This document shows, in pieces, positions 1 through 10,187 of a DNA stretch of 64,000 nucleotides. The stretch's first letter is position 1. Each line of letters opens with the position of its first letter. Origin of the DNA: an uncultured Acidaminococcus sp. (lineage in GTDB: Bacteria > Bacillota > Negativicutes > Acidaminococcales > Acidaminococcaceae); contig CAJMHI010000003.1 in assembly GCA_905213155.1 (NCBI GenBank), positions 1 through 64,000 of the forward strand, read 5' to 3'. The translations under genes were made by a program, and so were the position numbers. Under the pieces are notes generated by a model. It saw nothing but the letters and a program-made list of their open reading frames with translations. It searched no databases and had not been told where the DNA came from.

Positions 1-61
1 CACAGAATCTAAAGAAAGGAAAATGGTGATTTTGCTTCTGTAATTATCATACAAGGACAGG

Positions 62-685
62 ATGAAAATTTACCGGGTTGTAGTGGGGCCCATCCAGGAA
101 AACTGCTACATCATAAAAAACGAAGAAAATAATGAAGGGGTGATTATTGACCCGGGCGATGAATCAGATCGCATCATGGCGACGGTGAAACAAGCCGGCA
201 TTCAAAAAGTCCCGGCGATTTTAATCACCCACGGCCACGGGGACCATATTTCCGCCCTGGACGAAGTGAAAGCCGCTACCGGGGCGAAGGTCTACATGAG
301 CAAGGAAGACGCTCCGATGCTGAAGGTATGGAACAGCAGCCTGTCCTATTCCACCCGGCGGGATAAAAAATTTGATCCCCCGGATGCGTTTTTGACCGAT
401 GGGGAAACGCTTACCGTGGCAGGGATGGACTTTACCATTGCCGCTACCCCCGGACACACCCCGGGCGGCGTGTGCATAAAACTGGGGGATCTGGTCTTTT
501 GCGGGGACACGATTTTCCTGGAGAGCATAGGGCGGACGGATCTGCCCGGCGGCAGCTATGATGCGCTGCTAAAGGGCATTAAAACCAAGCTCCTTCCCTT
601 GCCGGATGAAACCAAACTTTTGCCAGGGCATGGCCCTGCCACCACCGTAGGGTGGGAACGGCGGCGCAACCCATTTCTCCAGTAG
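62..685 (+). CDS. MBL-fold metallo-hydrolase (glyoxalase II-like)
   Basis: A 207-residue metallo-beta-lactamase-fold hydrolase, probably cytosolic. The metal-binding motif THGHGDH is at residues 56-62, and further ligands are suggested by ATPGHTPGG near 130, CGDTIF near 154 and LPGHGP near 190. This is the compact YcbL/GloB-like group that hydrolyses thioesters such as S-lactoyl adducts; the true substrate is not visible from sequence. The ATG follows AAGGACAGG. It ends 12 bp before the next gene, so the two are probably cotranscribed. Placement just upstream of hisS-aspS is common in Firmicutes. Fold call is firm, function is not. Confidence 0.9.
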   Translation: MKIYRVVVGPIQENCYIIKNEENNEGVIIDPGDESDRIMATVKQAGIQKVPAILITHGHGDHISALDEVKAATGAKVYMSKEDAPMLKVWNSSLSYSTRRDKKFDPPDAFLTDGETLTVAGMDFTIAATPGHTPGGVCIKLGDLVFCGDTIFLESIGRTDLPGGSYDALLKGIKTKLLPLPDETKLLPGHGPATTVGWERRRNPFLQ

Positions 686-697
686 GAGGCTTCCAGC

Positions 698-1747
698 ATG
701 GATATGCAGGACAGGCCCAAAACCCTTGTGGCCAAACTGATTTTTTCTCTGTTGGTGTTTCTCGCCTTTTACATCGTCACCAAAAGTTTTTTGCCGGTAT
801 TTTTGGCCATTGCCATGAGCTTTCTGCTGTATCCGGTGGTCAATTTTTTGGAAAACCGAAAAGTTTTTGGTCTCGCCGTCCCCAATACGCTGGCGGTACT
901 GGCTTCCTTTCTTGTTTTCGGGCTGTTCTTATTTGTAGCGGCTAATATTCTTATTGTCCCCTTGGCCACGCAGGTATCCAATCTGCTGCGGGCCATGCCG
1001 GGCCTTGCGGCACGGGCCAATGAGAGCTTCACGCTCTTTTTAGGGACGGAAGCCCAAAAATTGCCGCCCAGTTTCCGGGCTATGCTGCAGCAGGGGGCCA
1101 GCAGTATCAGCAGTACGCTCCTAGGCTTCCTGAAGGATATGCTGACAGGCACGGTCCAGGTGGCAAGAAGCCTGGCCGGGTTGGTGCTGGTGCCTTTTTT
1201 AAGTTTTTATTTTTTGAAAGACTGGCGCACGCTGAAAGATATGGTGGTGGATTTATTCTCCTATGAAAAGCAGCCCCTGGCCAATCAGGTACTGGGGGAC
1301 ATCGGGAGAATGCTCTGCACCTATATGGACAATATGTTTAAGCTGTGCTTTATTGCAGCCTTTTGCCTGACGCTGGGCAACTGGATTTTGGGCGTGCAGT
1401 ATACCTTGGTATTGGGCTTTCTGGCGCTCATTACGGAAATCATCCCGCTTGTGGGTAGCGTGGTGGGGACGCTGGCAGCTGTCTTTATTGCCCTGTTGCA
1501 GAATCCGTCTTTGGCGCTTAAAGTGCTGTTGCTGTATCTGGTGTATTATCAGCTGGATTCCCAATTTATCATGCCCAATCTCATGGGACACAGCATTACC
1601 CTGCACCCTGTGCTGATTATCCTGGCGGTTTTAATCGGCGGGCAGATCGGCGGCGTGCCGGGGCTGGTATTTGCCGTCCCTGTTTTAATTATTGTCAAAG
1701 TGCTGTACGGGTACTTCTGGCACGTGGGAGAAAAACCAATCCAGTGA
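698..1747 (+). CDS. AI-2E family (PerM-like) transporter
   Basis: A 349-residue polytopic inner-membrane protein of the AI-2E/PerM exporter family (PF01594). N-terminal hydrophobic pairs lie near residues 10-80, a soluble stretch at about 95-150, and a C-terminal membrane block near 215-340 includes an LITEIIPLVGSVVG-like segment and a GGQIGGVPGLVFAVP segment, both typical of the family. Family members have been linked to autoinducer-2 export, Na+/H+ exchange or general efflux, so the substrate is open. The start is preceded by GTAGGAGG. It follows the MBL gene closely and is separated from hisS by a promoter-containing gap. Confidence 0.9.
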   Translation: MDMQDRPKTLVAKLIFSLLVFLAFYIVTKSFLPVFLAIAMSFLLYPVVNFLENRKVFGLAVPNTLAVLASFLVFGLFLFVAANILIVPLATQVSNLLRAMPGLAARANESFTLFLGTEAQKLPPSFRAMLQQGASSISSTLLGFLKDMLTGTVQVARSLAGLVLVPFLSFYFLKDWRTLKDMVVDLFSYEKQPLANQVLGDIGRMLCTYMDNMFKLCFIAAFCLTLGNWILGVQYTLVLGFLALITEIIPLVGSVVGTLAAVFIALLQNPSLALKVLLLYLVYYQLDSQFIMPNLMGHSITLHPVLIILAVLIGGQIGGVPGLVFAVPVLIIVKVLYGYFWHVGEKPIQ

Positions 1748-1762
1748 AACGTGAGGAGTGTG

Positions 1763-1792
1763 TTGAAATGGCACTCCTTCTTGTGGTAAAAT
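1763..1792 (+). promoter_or_regulatory. Predicted sigma-A promoter for hisS-aspS
   Basis: TTGAAA (1763-1768), 18-bp spacer, TAAAAT (1787-1792). A weak 7-bp hairpin AGGAGTG/CACTCCT (1754-1760 with 1772-1778) overlaps it and may partly end transcription from the upstream gene. Confidence 0.55.
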
Positions 1793-1832
1793 TAATAAGT
1801 TCAAACACATCCTGTGAACGGAGGGGATACTT

Positions 1833-3086
1833 ATGTTAACTGGGGCACCTCGTGGTACCAAAGACATTCTGCCTGGCACCGTTGGTGGTTGGCGCTATGT
1901 AGAGCAAATTATTCGGGATGTATGCCGTGAATTCAACTATCAAGAGATCAGAACTCCGATTTTTGAACATACGGAACTGTTCCAAAGAGGCATTGGAGAC
2001 GGCACGGATGTTGTGGATAAGGAAATGTACACCTTTAACGACCGCAGCGGGCGGAGTATTACCCTGCGTCCGGAAAATACGGCCAGCGTGGTACGTTCTT
2101 TTGTGGAAAACAAACTGTATGCGGAACCACTGCCGCTGAAGGTCTTTTATATCGGGCCTATGTTCCGCTATGACCGTCCTCAGGCCGGGCGGATGCGGCA
2201 GTTCCACCAGTTTGGGGCAGAGGCACTGGGCAGTGAATCCCCGGCAGTGGATGCCGAGATTATTTTGCTTTTCCTTGCTATTTTAAAACGGCTGGGGTTA
2301 AAGGATCTGCAGCTCAAAATCAATTCCGTAGGCGACCCCAATTGCCGTCCCCAGCACCGGAAACTCTTGCAGGACTATTTCCGTCCGCATCTGGATGAAC
2401 TGTGCGAGGATTGCCAGCACCGGTTTGACCGGAGTCCGCTGCGCATTCTGGACTGCAAAGTGGATGCGGATAAACCTTTTATGGCCGGCGCCCCGAAGAT
2501 TACGGACAACTTGTGTGCCGAGTGCCATGACCACTTCGAACTGGTGAAGAAATTTCTCACGGAAGCGGGCGTGGATTACGAAGTAGACAGCAATCTGGTG
2601 CGTGGGCTGGATTACTACACCAAGACCGCTTTTGAAGTGCAGTATGCACCTTTGGGCGGGCAAAGTGCCGTAGGCGGCGGCGGCCGTTACGACGGCCTGG
2701 TGGAAGAACTGGGCGGACCCAGCACCCCGGGCGTGGGCTTTGCCATGGGCCTGGAACGGATTCTTTTGGCCTTGCAAAAACAGGGCCTTTTGCCGGAAGG
2801 CAAGGAAGCCATTGATGTCTATGCTATCGTAACGGACAAAGAAGGCGCCCAGGATGCCTTCCGGACCATTACGGCGCTGCGGGAAAAGGGCCTTTCCTGC
2901 GACATTGACTTCATGGAACGCAGCATGAAAGCCCAGATGAAACAAGCCAACCGAGATGGCGCCAAATACGCCCTGATCTTTGGGGAAGAAGAACGCAAAA
3001 ACGGCGCGGTCACTGTGCGGAATATGGCGGACAGCAGCCAGGAAACCGTAAAATTCGAAGAGCTGGAAAAGTATCTGACTAAATAA
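1833..3086 (+). CDS. hisS: Histidine--tRNA ligase
   Basis: Class II aminoacyl-tRNA synthetase that charges tRNA-His. The 417-residue length is normal. Visible are the N-terminal GTKDILP segment, motif 2 around residues 75-120 (LRPENTASVVRS, then the MFRYDRPQAGRMRQFHQF stretch), the histidine-binding block LVRGLDYYTKTAFEV near 258, GGGGRYDGLV near 285, motif 3 GVGFAMGLERILLAL near 300, and a C-terminal anticodon-binding domain. The ATG follows GGAGGGG. It lies 22 bp before aspS, the usual hisS-aspS order in Firmicutes, and both are probably read from the promoter at 1763. Confidence 0.98.
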   Translation: MLTGAPRGTKDILPGTVGGWRYVEQIIRDVCREFNYQEIRTPIFEHTELFQRGIGDGTDVVDKEMYTFNDRSGRSITLRPENTASVVRSFVENKLYAEPLPLKVFYIGPMFRYDRPQAGRMRQFHQFGAEALGSESPAVDAEIILLFLAILKRLGLKDLQLKINSVGDPNCRPQHRKLLQDYFRPHLDELCEDCQHRFDRSPLRILDCKVDADKPFMAGAPKITDNLCAECHDHFELVKKFLTEAGVDYEVDSNLVRGLDYYTKTAFEVQYAPLGGQSAVGGGGRYDGLVEELGGPSTPGVGFAMGLERILLALQKQGLLPEGKEAIDVYAIVTDKEGAQDAFRTITALREKGLSCDIDFMERSMKAQMKQANRDGAKYALIFGEEERKNGAVTVRNMADSSQETVKFEELEKYLTK

Positions 3087-3108
3087 GAAATCAGAGGTGT
3101 AAAAGTTC

Positions 3109-4920
3109 ATGAGTATGGAGCGCAGTCATCATTGTGGTGACTTGAGAAAAGCGGACGCCGGCAAGACAGTAACCCTGTGCGGCTGGGTCAGCAAACGACG
3201 GGATCACGGCGGGATTATTTTTATCGACCTGCGGGATCGGCACGGATTGATGCAGGTGGTCATTGACCCGGCCCATGATGCAAAAGATTTTCATAAGGCA
3301 GAAGCCGTTCGCAGTGAATATGTACTGCAGGTAAAAGGCCTTGTCCGGGAACGTACCCCGGAAACCGTGAACCCCAATTTACCCACCGGGGAAGTGGAAG
3401 TGGTCGTCAAGGAACTGCAGGTGCTGAATGCGTCTAAAACGCCTCCCTTTTATATCCAGGACGGGGTGGATGTGGACGAAAGTGTCCGTCTCCGCTACCG
3501 CTATCTGGATCTGCGGCGTCCGGAAATGCAGAAGAATTTTATCCTGCGCCACAAGGTCACCAAAGCCATTCGGGACTTTTTGGACACCAAGGATTTTCTG
3601 GAAATCGAAACGCCTATGCTGTGCAAGAGCACGCCGGAAGGGGCCCGGGACTACCTGGTGCCCAGCCGTGTGAACCCGGGGAAATTCTACGCCCTGCCCC
3701 AGTCTCCCCAACTGTTTAAACAGCTTTTGATGATTGCCGGCATGGAACGGTATTTCCAGATCGCCCGCTGCTTCCGGGATGAGGATCTGCGTGCAGACCG
3801 GCAGCCGGAATTTACCCAGCTGGATATTGAAATGTCCTTTGTGGATGAAGACGATGTGATGAGCCTTACCGAGCAGCTCATCGCCTATGTCTTTAAACAA
3901 ACCATGAATGTGGATGTGCCGCTGCCGCTGCCCCGCATGACCTGGGATGATGCCATGGACCAGTATGGCAGCGACAAACCGGATCTGCGCTTTGGCATGC
4001 CGCTGGTGAATATGAATGAAGCCCTGGCCGGCACACAGTTCAAAGTTTTTAAAGATATTTTGGATCATGGTGGTCTGGTAAAAGCCATCACCGTCAAAGG
4101 CTACAGCGCTATTCCCCGGCGGGAACTGGATGGTCTGGTGGACTTTGTAGGGACCTACGGTGCCAAAGGGCTGGCCTGGATTATCGTTAACGAAGACGGC
4201 TCCATCAAGAGCCCCATTGCCAAATTCTTCTCTGATGAAGAAATGCAGCGCATCCTGACTGCTGGCAAAGCGGAAAAGGGCGACGTGATGCTCTTTGTAG
4301 CAGACCGCAAACCCAAAGTGGTGGCTCAGGCACTGGGCGCCCTGCGGCTGGAAATGGGCAAACGCCGGGGCCTGATTGATCCGGACAAGCTGGCGTTCAC
4401 CTGGGTGGTGAAATTCCCCATGTTCGAATACAGCGAGGAAGAACACCGCTATGTGGCCGAACACCATCCGTTTACCTCTCCCTGCGACGGGCACGAGGAT
4501 AAACTGATCGAGGATCCCGGTCACTGCTATGCCAAGGCCTATGATATGGTGTTAAACGGCGTAGAAGTGGGCGGCGGTTCCATCCGTATCCACAACGAAG
4601 CTGTGCAGGACAAGGTCTTTAAGGCCATTGGTCTTACCAAGGAACAGGCCCATGAAAAATTTGGCTTCCTGCTGAAAGCCTTTGAATACGGGGCACCTCC
4701 CCATGGGGGTCTGGCGTTCGGACTGGACCGGCTGGTGATGCTGATGGCCAAACGGCCCAGCATCCGTGACGTGATTGCGTTCCCCAAGACCCAGAATGCC
4801 ATCGACATGATGTGCGATGCGCCTAACGTGGTGGAAGAAAAGCAGATGCGGGAACTGCATATCCGTAGCACCGTGGTGAAAAAGGACAAAGAAAAAGAAG
4901 TAGCAGCGAAAGAAAGTTAA
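3109..4920 (+). CDS. aspS: Aspartate--tRNA ligase
   Basis: Class IIb synthetase of the bacterial type (603 residues), charging tRNA-Asp. An N-terminal OB-fold anticodon domain ([12 protein letters not shown] near residue 25) is followed by the catalytic core: motif 2 near residues 215-230 ([20 protein letters not shown]), a bacterial GAD insertion near 290-420, and motif 3 ([18 protein letters not shown]) near 530. The sequence alone does not settle whether it is discriminating or also charges tRNA-Asn; no gatCAB or asnS is in the window. The long hairpin after the stop ends the hisS-aspS unit. Confidence 0.98.
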   Translation: MSMERSHHCGDLRKADAGKTVTLCGWVSKRRDHGGIIFIDLRDRHGLMQVVIDPAHDAKDFHKAEAVRSEYVLQVKGLVRERTPETVNPNLPTGEVEVVVKELQVLNASKTPPFYIQDGVDVDESVRLRYRYLDLRRPEMQKNFILRHKVTKAIRDFLDTKDFLEIETPMLCKSTPEGARDYLVPSRVNPGKFYALPQSPQLFKQLLMIAGMERYFQIARCFRDEDLRADRQPEFTQLDIEMSFVDEDDVMSLTEQLIAYVFKQTMNVDVPLPLPRMTWDDAMDQYGSDKPDLRFGMPLVNMNEALAGTQFKVFKDILDHGGLVKAITVKGYSAIPRRELDGLVDFVGTYGAKGLAWIIVNEDGSIKSPIAKFFSDEEMQRILTAGKAEKGDVMLFVADRKPKVVAQALGALRLEMGKRRGLIDPDKLAFTWVVKFPMFEYSEEEHRYVAEHHPFTSPCDGHEDKLIEDPGHCYAKAYDMVLNGVEVGGGSIRIHNEAVQDKVFKAIGLTKEQAHEKFGFLLKAFEYGAPPHGGLAFGLDRLVMLMAKRPSIRDVIAFPKTQNAIDMMCDAPNVVEEKQMRELHIRSTVVKKDKEKEVAAKES

Positions 4921-4934
4921 ACCGTAATCAGCGT

Positions 4935-4985
4935 GAAGGCTGTATAGAAGTGATTCGTATCATTTCTATACAGCTTTCTTTTGTT
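4935..4985 (+). terminator. Rho-independent terminator after aspS
   Basis: Long near-perfect stem: GAAGGCTGTATAGAAGTGAT pairs with a matching arm ending at 4978 around a short loop, followed by TTTTGTTTTG. Confidence 0.85.
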
Positions 4986-5067
4986 TTGTTACAAAACCTT
5001 TTCTAAAAAGTAATCATGATTAGAAATCTGTAATTTAGAATTATTTTTAATTAAGTTTTCGTTCAAT

Positions 5068-5096
5068 TTGCATTGCGCTTTCTGCGCAAGTATGGT
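5068..5096 (+). promoter_or_regulatory. Autotransporter promoter with inverted repeat in the spacer
   Basis: TTGCAT (5068-5073), 17-bp spacer, TATGGT (5091-5096). The spacer is almost filled by a perfect inverted repeat TTGCGC-N5-GCGCAA (5073-5089), a plausible operator. Downstream lies a long leader (about 5103-5320) holding a small GAGGT/ACCTC hairpin (5139-5162) and no supported gene. Confidence 0.5.
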
Positions 5097-5320
5097 ATCC
5101 TAAAACGGCAAAAAATATCTGAAGAAAAGAGAAGGAAAGAGGTGACATTGGGTTATAACCTCCTCAAAATAAACGAAGGATAAGATTTGCATGGCATTTT
5201 CGACGATTCAGGCATGAAACAGGGGTAGAGGAGCAAAAATATTTCACTGTAATCAGAATTGCCGAAAGAACGCAACAAAATCACAACAAAATTATTTAGA
5301 AAAAGAGGCGATGAGGAAGC

Positions 5321-7813
5321 ATGAAAAAGAAAGCTAAAGTTTTAGAAGCGTTGATTCTCAGCAGCTTACTGACGATGCCGTCATTGGCCAGTGCTGATAA
5401 TACCTGGTTGGGCAAAGTTATGGTAGACGGAAATGAAAAAATGGCCACTGACGACGGAGGCCCTCTGATCGCAGGCCAGGATGGCAGTACGGTTACCATT
5501 GAAAAATTCGTTACGAATGGAAAAGATAAAGTTAACGATACGTACAGCGCACTCTTCCAAGGACAATTCCGTGACCTTGAGGTACGGGGAAAGACCATTA
5601 CCAGTAACGGCATACTAGCTGCCAATGGATCCGCTGTCACCGTGGGCAACAGCGCTACCGATGCCATAAGCATCACCGGCAGTGGGGATAGTGAGGGCAG
5701 ATATGGGATCCTTTCTCTCCATAGCACTGGTAAAGAGTGGCCCCAGGCGTCCCATGTAATGGTGGAAGGGAAAACCATTAACATCAGTACGGAATCAAAA
5801 ATCGGCGCAGCTCTGTGGGCACAGAACGGGACGCAGAAAGTTACCGCACCAAAAGATGCGGCTTCTATTACCGTAAAAGGGGAGACCGTCAATTTGACTT
5901 CTCCGGATGCTGCTATCGTTAATTACTCCAACGGGCAGATTACCCTGACCGGGGATACGACGATTAACGCCCCGACGGCACTGGATGTGCGTGGTTACTC
6001 CACGACCAATATCAATACCGATGGTGCTCATAAGACGGTGGTGAACGGCAATATTGTTTTTGAAACACCGGCTACGCCCGGCAACAAGCATGCCAGCGGA
6101 GAGCTGATCAATGCCTATGTGAACCTGAATCTCACCGGCAAGGACTCTGTGTGGAACGGACGCGCCTATGCCGATTATGACAATAAAGAACACCTGACAG
6201 GCGACGATTTCCGCGGCCCCGTCACTGGGATGCATCTTACCATGAAAGAGAGCGCCACCTGGAACGTCAATGGAAATTCTCTCATGAGCACCCTGGATGC
6301 GGATACCAGCACGGTGAATCTGGAAGCTGCCAATGCCCAGCTGCTGGCTGACAAAGCCACTCTCACTGGCGGCACGGTCAACCTGAATGGGGATGACAGC
6401 CGCATTAAATCCGATGCACTCACCGCTTCCGGCACCACTTTTAACTTCAACGGGAAAAATGCGGCACTGCTGGGTAAGGCGACCCTGGATGGCGGCATGC
6501 TCAATGTCAACCGAAACGCTTCCGCTGGCGCCTTGACGCTGAATGACGCTACGGTCAACCTGAATGGCAATGGCACCCGCATGAATGTAGAGAGTCTCGC
6601 AGGTTCCAAGGCCGTGGTGAATACCAGCAGCCTGGAGAACAAGCTGACGGTAGGGAGCAGCTCCATTCCGGATCTCACCGTCCATGGCACTAGCAATATT
6701 GCCGATGCGATTCAAAGCAACGAGGGCAATGCCCAGAAACTGGCGGATGTGGTGGCAAGCAATGACCATTCCGTAGCAACCCGGATTACCACCGAAGAAG
6801 GCCTTGTAGCTGGTTCCTATGACCTTGCTGTGGAAGATGGCAAAGTCGTCCTGCCGAAGAAGGCCACCGAAGAAGGCCCCGCTAAGCGCCCTGGGGAAGA
6901 TGGTAAAGTCAACCCGCCTAAGAGCACCTATACCCCCAATGAAAGCAACCAGGGGATTGATGCGCTGGCAACCATGAATCTAATTTCCTGGCGGCAGGAA
7001 AATAACGACCTGAACAAACGCCTGGGCGAACTTCGTGACAGCGAAGGCAAAGAAGGCGTTTGGGCCCGTATGGTGCGCGGCGAAGCAAAATACGGCCTGC
7101 GGAACATGAAAAACCAGTACAACTACTACCAGGTGGGCTATGATACCAAAGTGGGCAATAACTGGACCGTAGGGGCTGCCTACAGCAAGACGGATGGCAC
7201 CACTTCCTTCAGCCGGGGCACCAGTGACAACAACCACGATGGCGTAGCCATCTACGGCTCCTACCTGGCAGATAACGGCAGCTTCGTGGACCTGATTGCC
7301 AAATACTCCCACCTGGATACGGATTACCATGTAGTGGGCGGCGCCGGCGATGGGGACTATGACAACAATGCCTTTGCCCTCAGCGCAGAATACGGCAAAC
7401 GCTTCCATGGCCATAACGGGCTCTGGATTGAACCCCAGGTGGAATTGACCTATGGCACCGTGGATGCGGCGGATTACACCACCAAACGGGGCGTGAAAGT
7501 GCACCATGACAGCATGGACAGTCTGGTGGGCCGTCTGGGCTTTGCCGTGGGCAAGGATATCAAGGCCGGACATCTGTATGCACGGGCTTCTTATCTCTAT
7601 GACTTTGACGGCGATACCAGCGTGACCATGACCTACAATGGCAGCAAGACCCGTTTCAAGGACGATATTGGCGGCGGCTGGTGGGAAGTTGGCGTAGGGG
7701 CCAACCTCAACCTGAGCAAGGCCACCCATATGTATATTGATGTGGAAAAGACCTATGGCGGCGACGTAGTGACCCCGTGGCAATGGGGTATTGGCTTCCG
7801 CTATTCCTTCTAA
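5321..7813 (+). CDS. Autotransporter (type V secretion) with beta-helix passenger
   Basis: An 830-residue secreted/outer-membrane protein. Signal peptide at residues 1-25 (basic start, hydrophobic core, ASA cleavage). The passenger, about 26-510, is rich in Gly, Asn, Thr and Val with short TVNLNG-like rungs (clearest at 335-430), as in parallel beta-helices. A Lys/Pro/Glu-rich linker lies near 514-545. The C-terminal barrel, about 577-830, starts at EGVWARMVRGEAKYG and ends GIGFRYSF, with the terminal Phe used for BAM insertion. The gene stands alone with its own promoter and terminator. It shows that the organism is diderm. Adhesin or protease-type function cannot be told; I see no protease triad. 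Confidence 0.93.
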   Translation: MKKKAKVLEALILSSLLTMPSLASADNTWLGKVMVDGNEKMATDDGGPLIAGQDGSTVTIEKFVTNGKDKVNDTYSALFQGQFRDLEVRGKTITSNGILAANGSAVTVGNSATDAISITGSGDSEGRYGILSLHSTGKEWPQASHVMVEGKTINISTESKIGAALWAQNGTQKVTAPKDAASITVKGETVNLTSPDAAIVNYSNGQITLTGDTTINAPTALDVRGYSTTNINTDGAHKTVVNGNIVFETPATPGNKHASGELINAYVNLNLTGKDSVWNGRAYADYDNKEHLTGDDFRGPVTGMHLTMKESATWNVNGNSLMSTLDADTSTVNLEAANAQLLADKATLTGGTVNLNGDDSRIKSDALTASGTTFNFNGKNAALLGKATLDGGMLNVNRNASAGALTLNDATVNLNGNGTRMNVESLAGSKAVVNTSSLENKLTVGSSSIPDLTVHGTSNIADAIQSNEGNAQKLADVVASNDHSVATRITTEEGLVAGSYDLAVEDGKVVLPKKATEEGPAKRPGEDGKVNPPKSTYTPNESNQGIDALATMNLISWRQENNDLNKRLGELRDSEGKEGVWARMVRGEAKYGLRNMKNQYNYYQVGYDTKVGNNWTVGAAYSKTDGTTSFSRGTSDNNHDGVAIYGSYLADNGSFVDLIAKYSHLDTDYHVVGGAGDGDYDNNAFALSAEYGKRFHGHNGLWIEPQVELTYGTVDAADYTTKRGVKVHHDSMDSLVGRLGFAVGKDIKAGHLYARASYLYDFDGDTSVTMTYNGSKTRFKDDIGGGWWEVGVGANLNLSKATHMYIDVEKTYGGDVVTPWQWGIGFRYSF

Positions 7814-7826
7814 TTCTTTTCCTGAT

Positions 7827-7861
7827 AAAAAGACCTGTGGTTATGCACTGCAGGTCTTTTT
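7827..7861 (+). terminator. Terminator after the autotransporter gene
   Basis: AAAAAGACCTG (7827-7837) pairs with CAGGTCTTTTT (7851-7861) around a 13-nt loop, ending in a T run. Confidence 0.88.
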
Positions 7862-7965
7862 CATTGCCATTTTCTTAGAAGCTGCTATATACGCTTTTGC
7901 AGGATAAAATGGCGGGCTAACGCCCTAGCGGAAAAGAATTGTTTTCGCAGATTGGGCTGAAAAAC

Positions 7966-7994
7966 TGGACAAGACGGGCCGCAGGCTGTATAAT
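7966..7994 (+). promoter_or_regulatory. Strong promoter of the 6S RNA gene
   Basis: TGGACA (7966-7971), 17-bp spacer, consensus TATAAT (7989-7994). The expected start is near 8001, just where the RNA's closing stem begins. Confidence 0.8.
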
Positions 7995-8000
7995 AAAACC

Positions 8001-8194
8001 ATAAAGAGCAACCCTCCGATGTGCGAGGTGAATTCTATATGTTTTGAGCCAACACTCTCTATAAGGGAGCCCGTGAACTCCAGCCATTGATGATATGCCC
8101 TTGCGAGGGGACATCAGAAGTGACAGGGAGGGCACCCACCTGCTCAGGCAGGTTCAAAACGCGGAATCGTACGGCATTGTAGGGCTCTTTTTTT
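8001..8194 (+). ncRNA. ssrS: 6S RNA
   Basis: A roughly 190-nt non-coding RNA between a strong promoter and a T7 tract. The ends pair (AGAGC with GCTCT; CCCTCCGATGTGC with GCATTGTAGGG), giving the long closing stem of 6S RNA. The middle has a loosely paired region with GAGCCAACAC on the 5' side. The 3' side shows GGCACCCACCTG, then CAGGTTCAAAACG, resembling the 3' half of known 6S RNAs. By analogy it would bind sigma-A RNA polymerase as an open-promoter mimic and be a template for product RNAs. No open reading frame here looks real. It ends 46 bp before lspA. Assigned from structure and remembered family features; an Rfam covariance search would settle it. Confidence 0.82.
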
Positions 8195-8240
8195 ATTCAA
8201 AAAAAGTTTGTAGTTTGTCATAAAGGAGAACCGGACCCCC

Positions 8241-8690
8241 ATGCTGCCCATACTGCTAAGTGTGATTGTGCTTGACCGCCTGACCAAATTGTTTATTACC
8301 CATACCATGGAAGTAGGGGAGAGTATCCCCGTGATTCCTGGCGTGCTGGATTGTACGTTTATCTTAAATCCGGGCGCTGCCTTTGGCCTTTTGCAGTACC
8401 AGCGCTTATTCTTTGTGGTGATTACGCTGCTTGTGGGCCTTCTGGCCTTTGTATTTCGCCGGCAGATCCGGGCGGAAGGGGTGCTTGCCTATAAAGGGAC
8501 AGCGCTTTTTTTAGGGGGCGCTGCGGGCAATCTGATTGACCGGATCGCCACCGGCTATGTGGTGGACTTTGTGGACTTTAAAGTCTGGCCGGTATTTAAT
8601 GTAGCCGATATCTGTATCTGTGCAGGAGTGGGATTGATTTTATGGAGCATCGTGAAAAACGAAAAGCAAATCCTGAAGGAAGAAACATAG
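8241..8690 (+). CDS. lspA: Lipoprotein signal peptidase (signal peptidase II)
   Basis: Aspartyl protease of the inner membrane that cleaves prolipoproteins before the lipidated cysteine. It has 149 residues, the usual length, with four hydrophobic segments. The two catalytic aspartates lie in GNLIDR (Asp100) and FNVADI (Asp123); VVDFVDFKVWPVFN between them is also characteristic. Lipoproteins elsewhere in this window (15736, 46762) would be substrates. The next gene starts 14 bp after the stop. Probably the first gene of an lspA-rluD-pyrR-smc-ftsY unit. Confidence 0.97.
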   Translation: MLPILLSVIVLDRLTKLFITHTMEVGESIPVIPGVLDCTFILNPGAAFGLLQYQRLFFVVITLLVGLLAFVFRRQIRAEGVLAYKGTALFLGGAAGNLIDRIATGYVVDFVDFKVWPVFNVADICICAGVGLILWSIVKNEKQILKEET

Positions 8691-8704
8691 AAGGAGCGCA
8701 AATC

Positions 8705-10185
<1,481 letters not shown>

Positions 10186-10187
10186 GC

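Noticed and set aside
1..61. Tail of an upstream gene at the window start
   Set aside because: The first bases contain stops in several frames, but too little sequence is present to support any gene; only the ribosome site for the MBL gene is clear.
2298..3110. Long minus-strand frame opposite hisS (270 codons)
   Set aside because: It is an antisense shadow: no ribosome site, no family features, and it runs through a well-recognised synthetase gene.
4935..4985. GTATAG and CTATAC near 4940-4972 as LysR-type boxes
   Set aside because: They are arms of the aspS terminator stem with no promoter at the required spacing.
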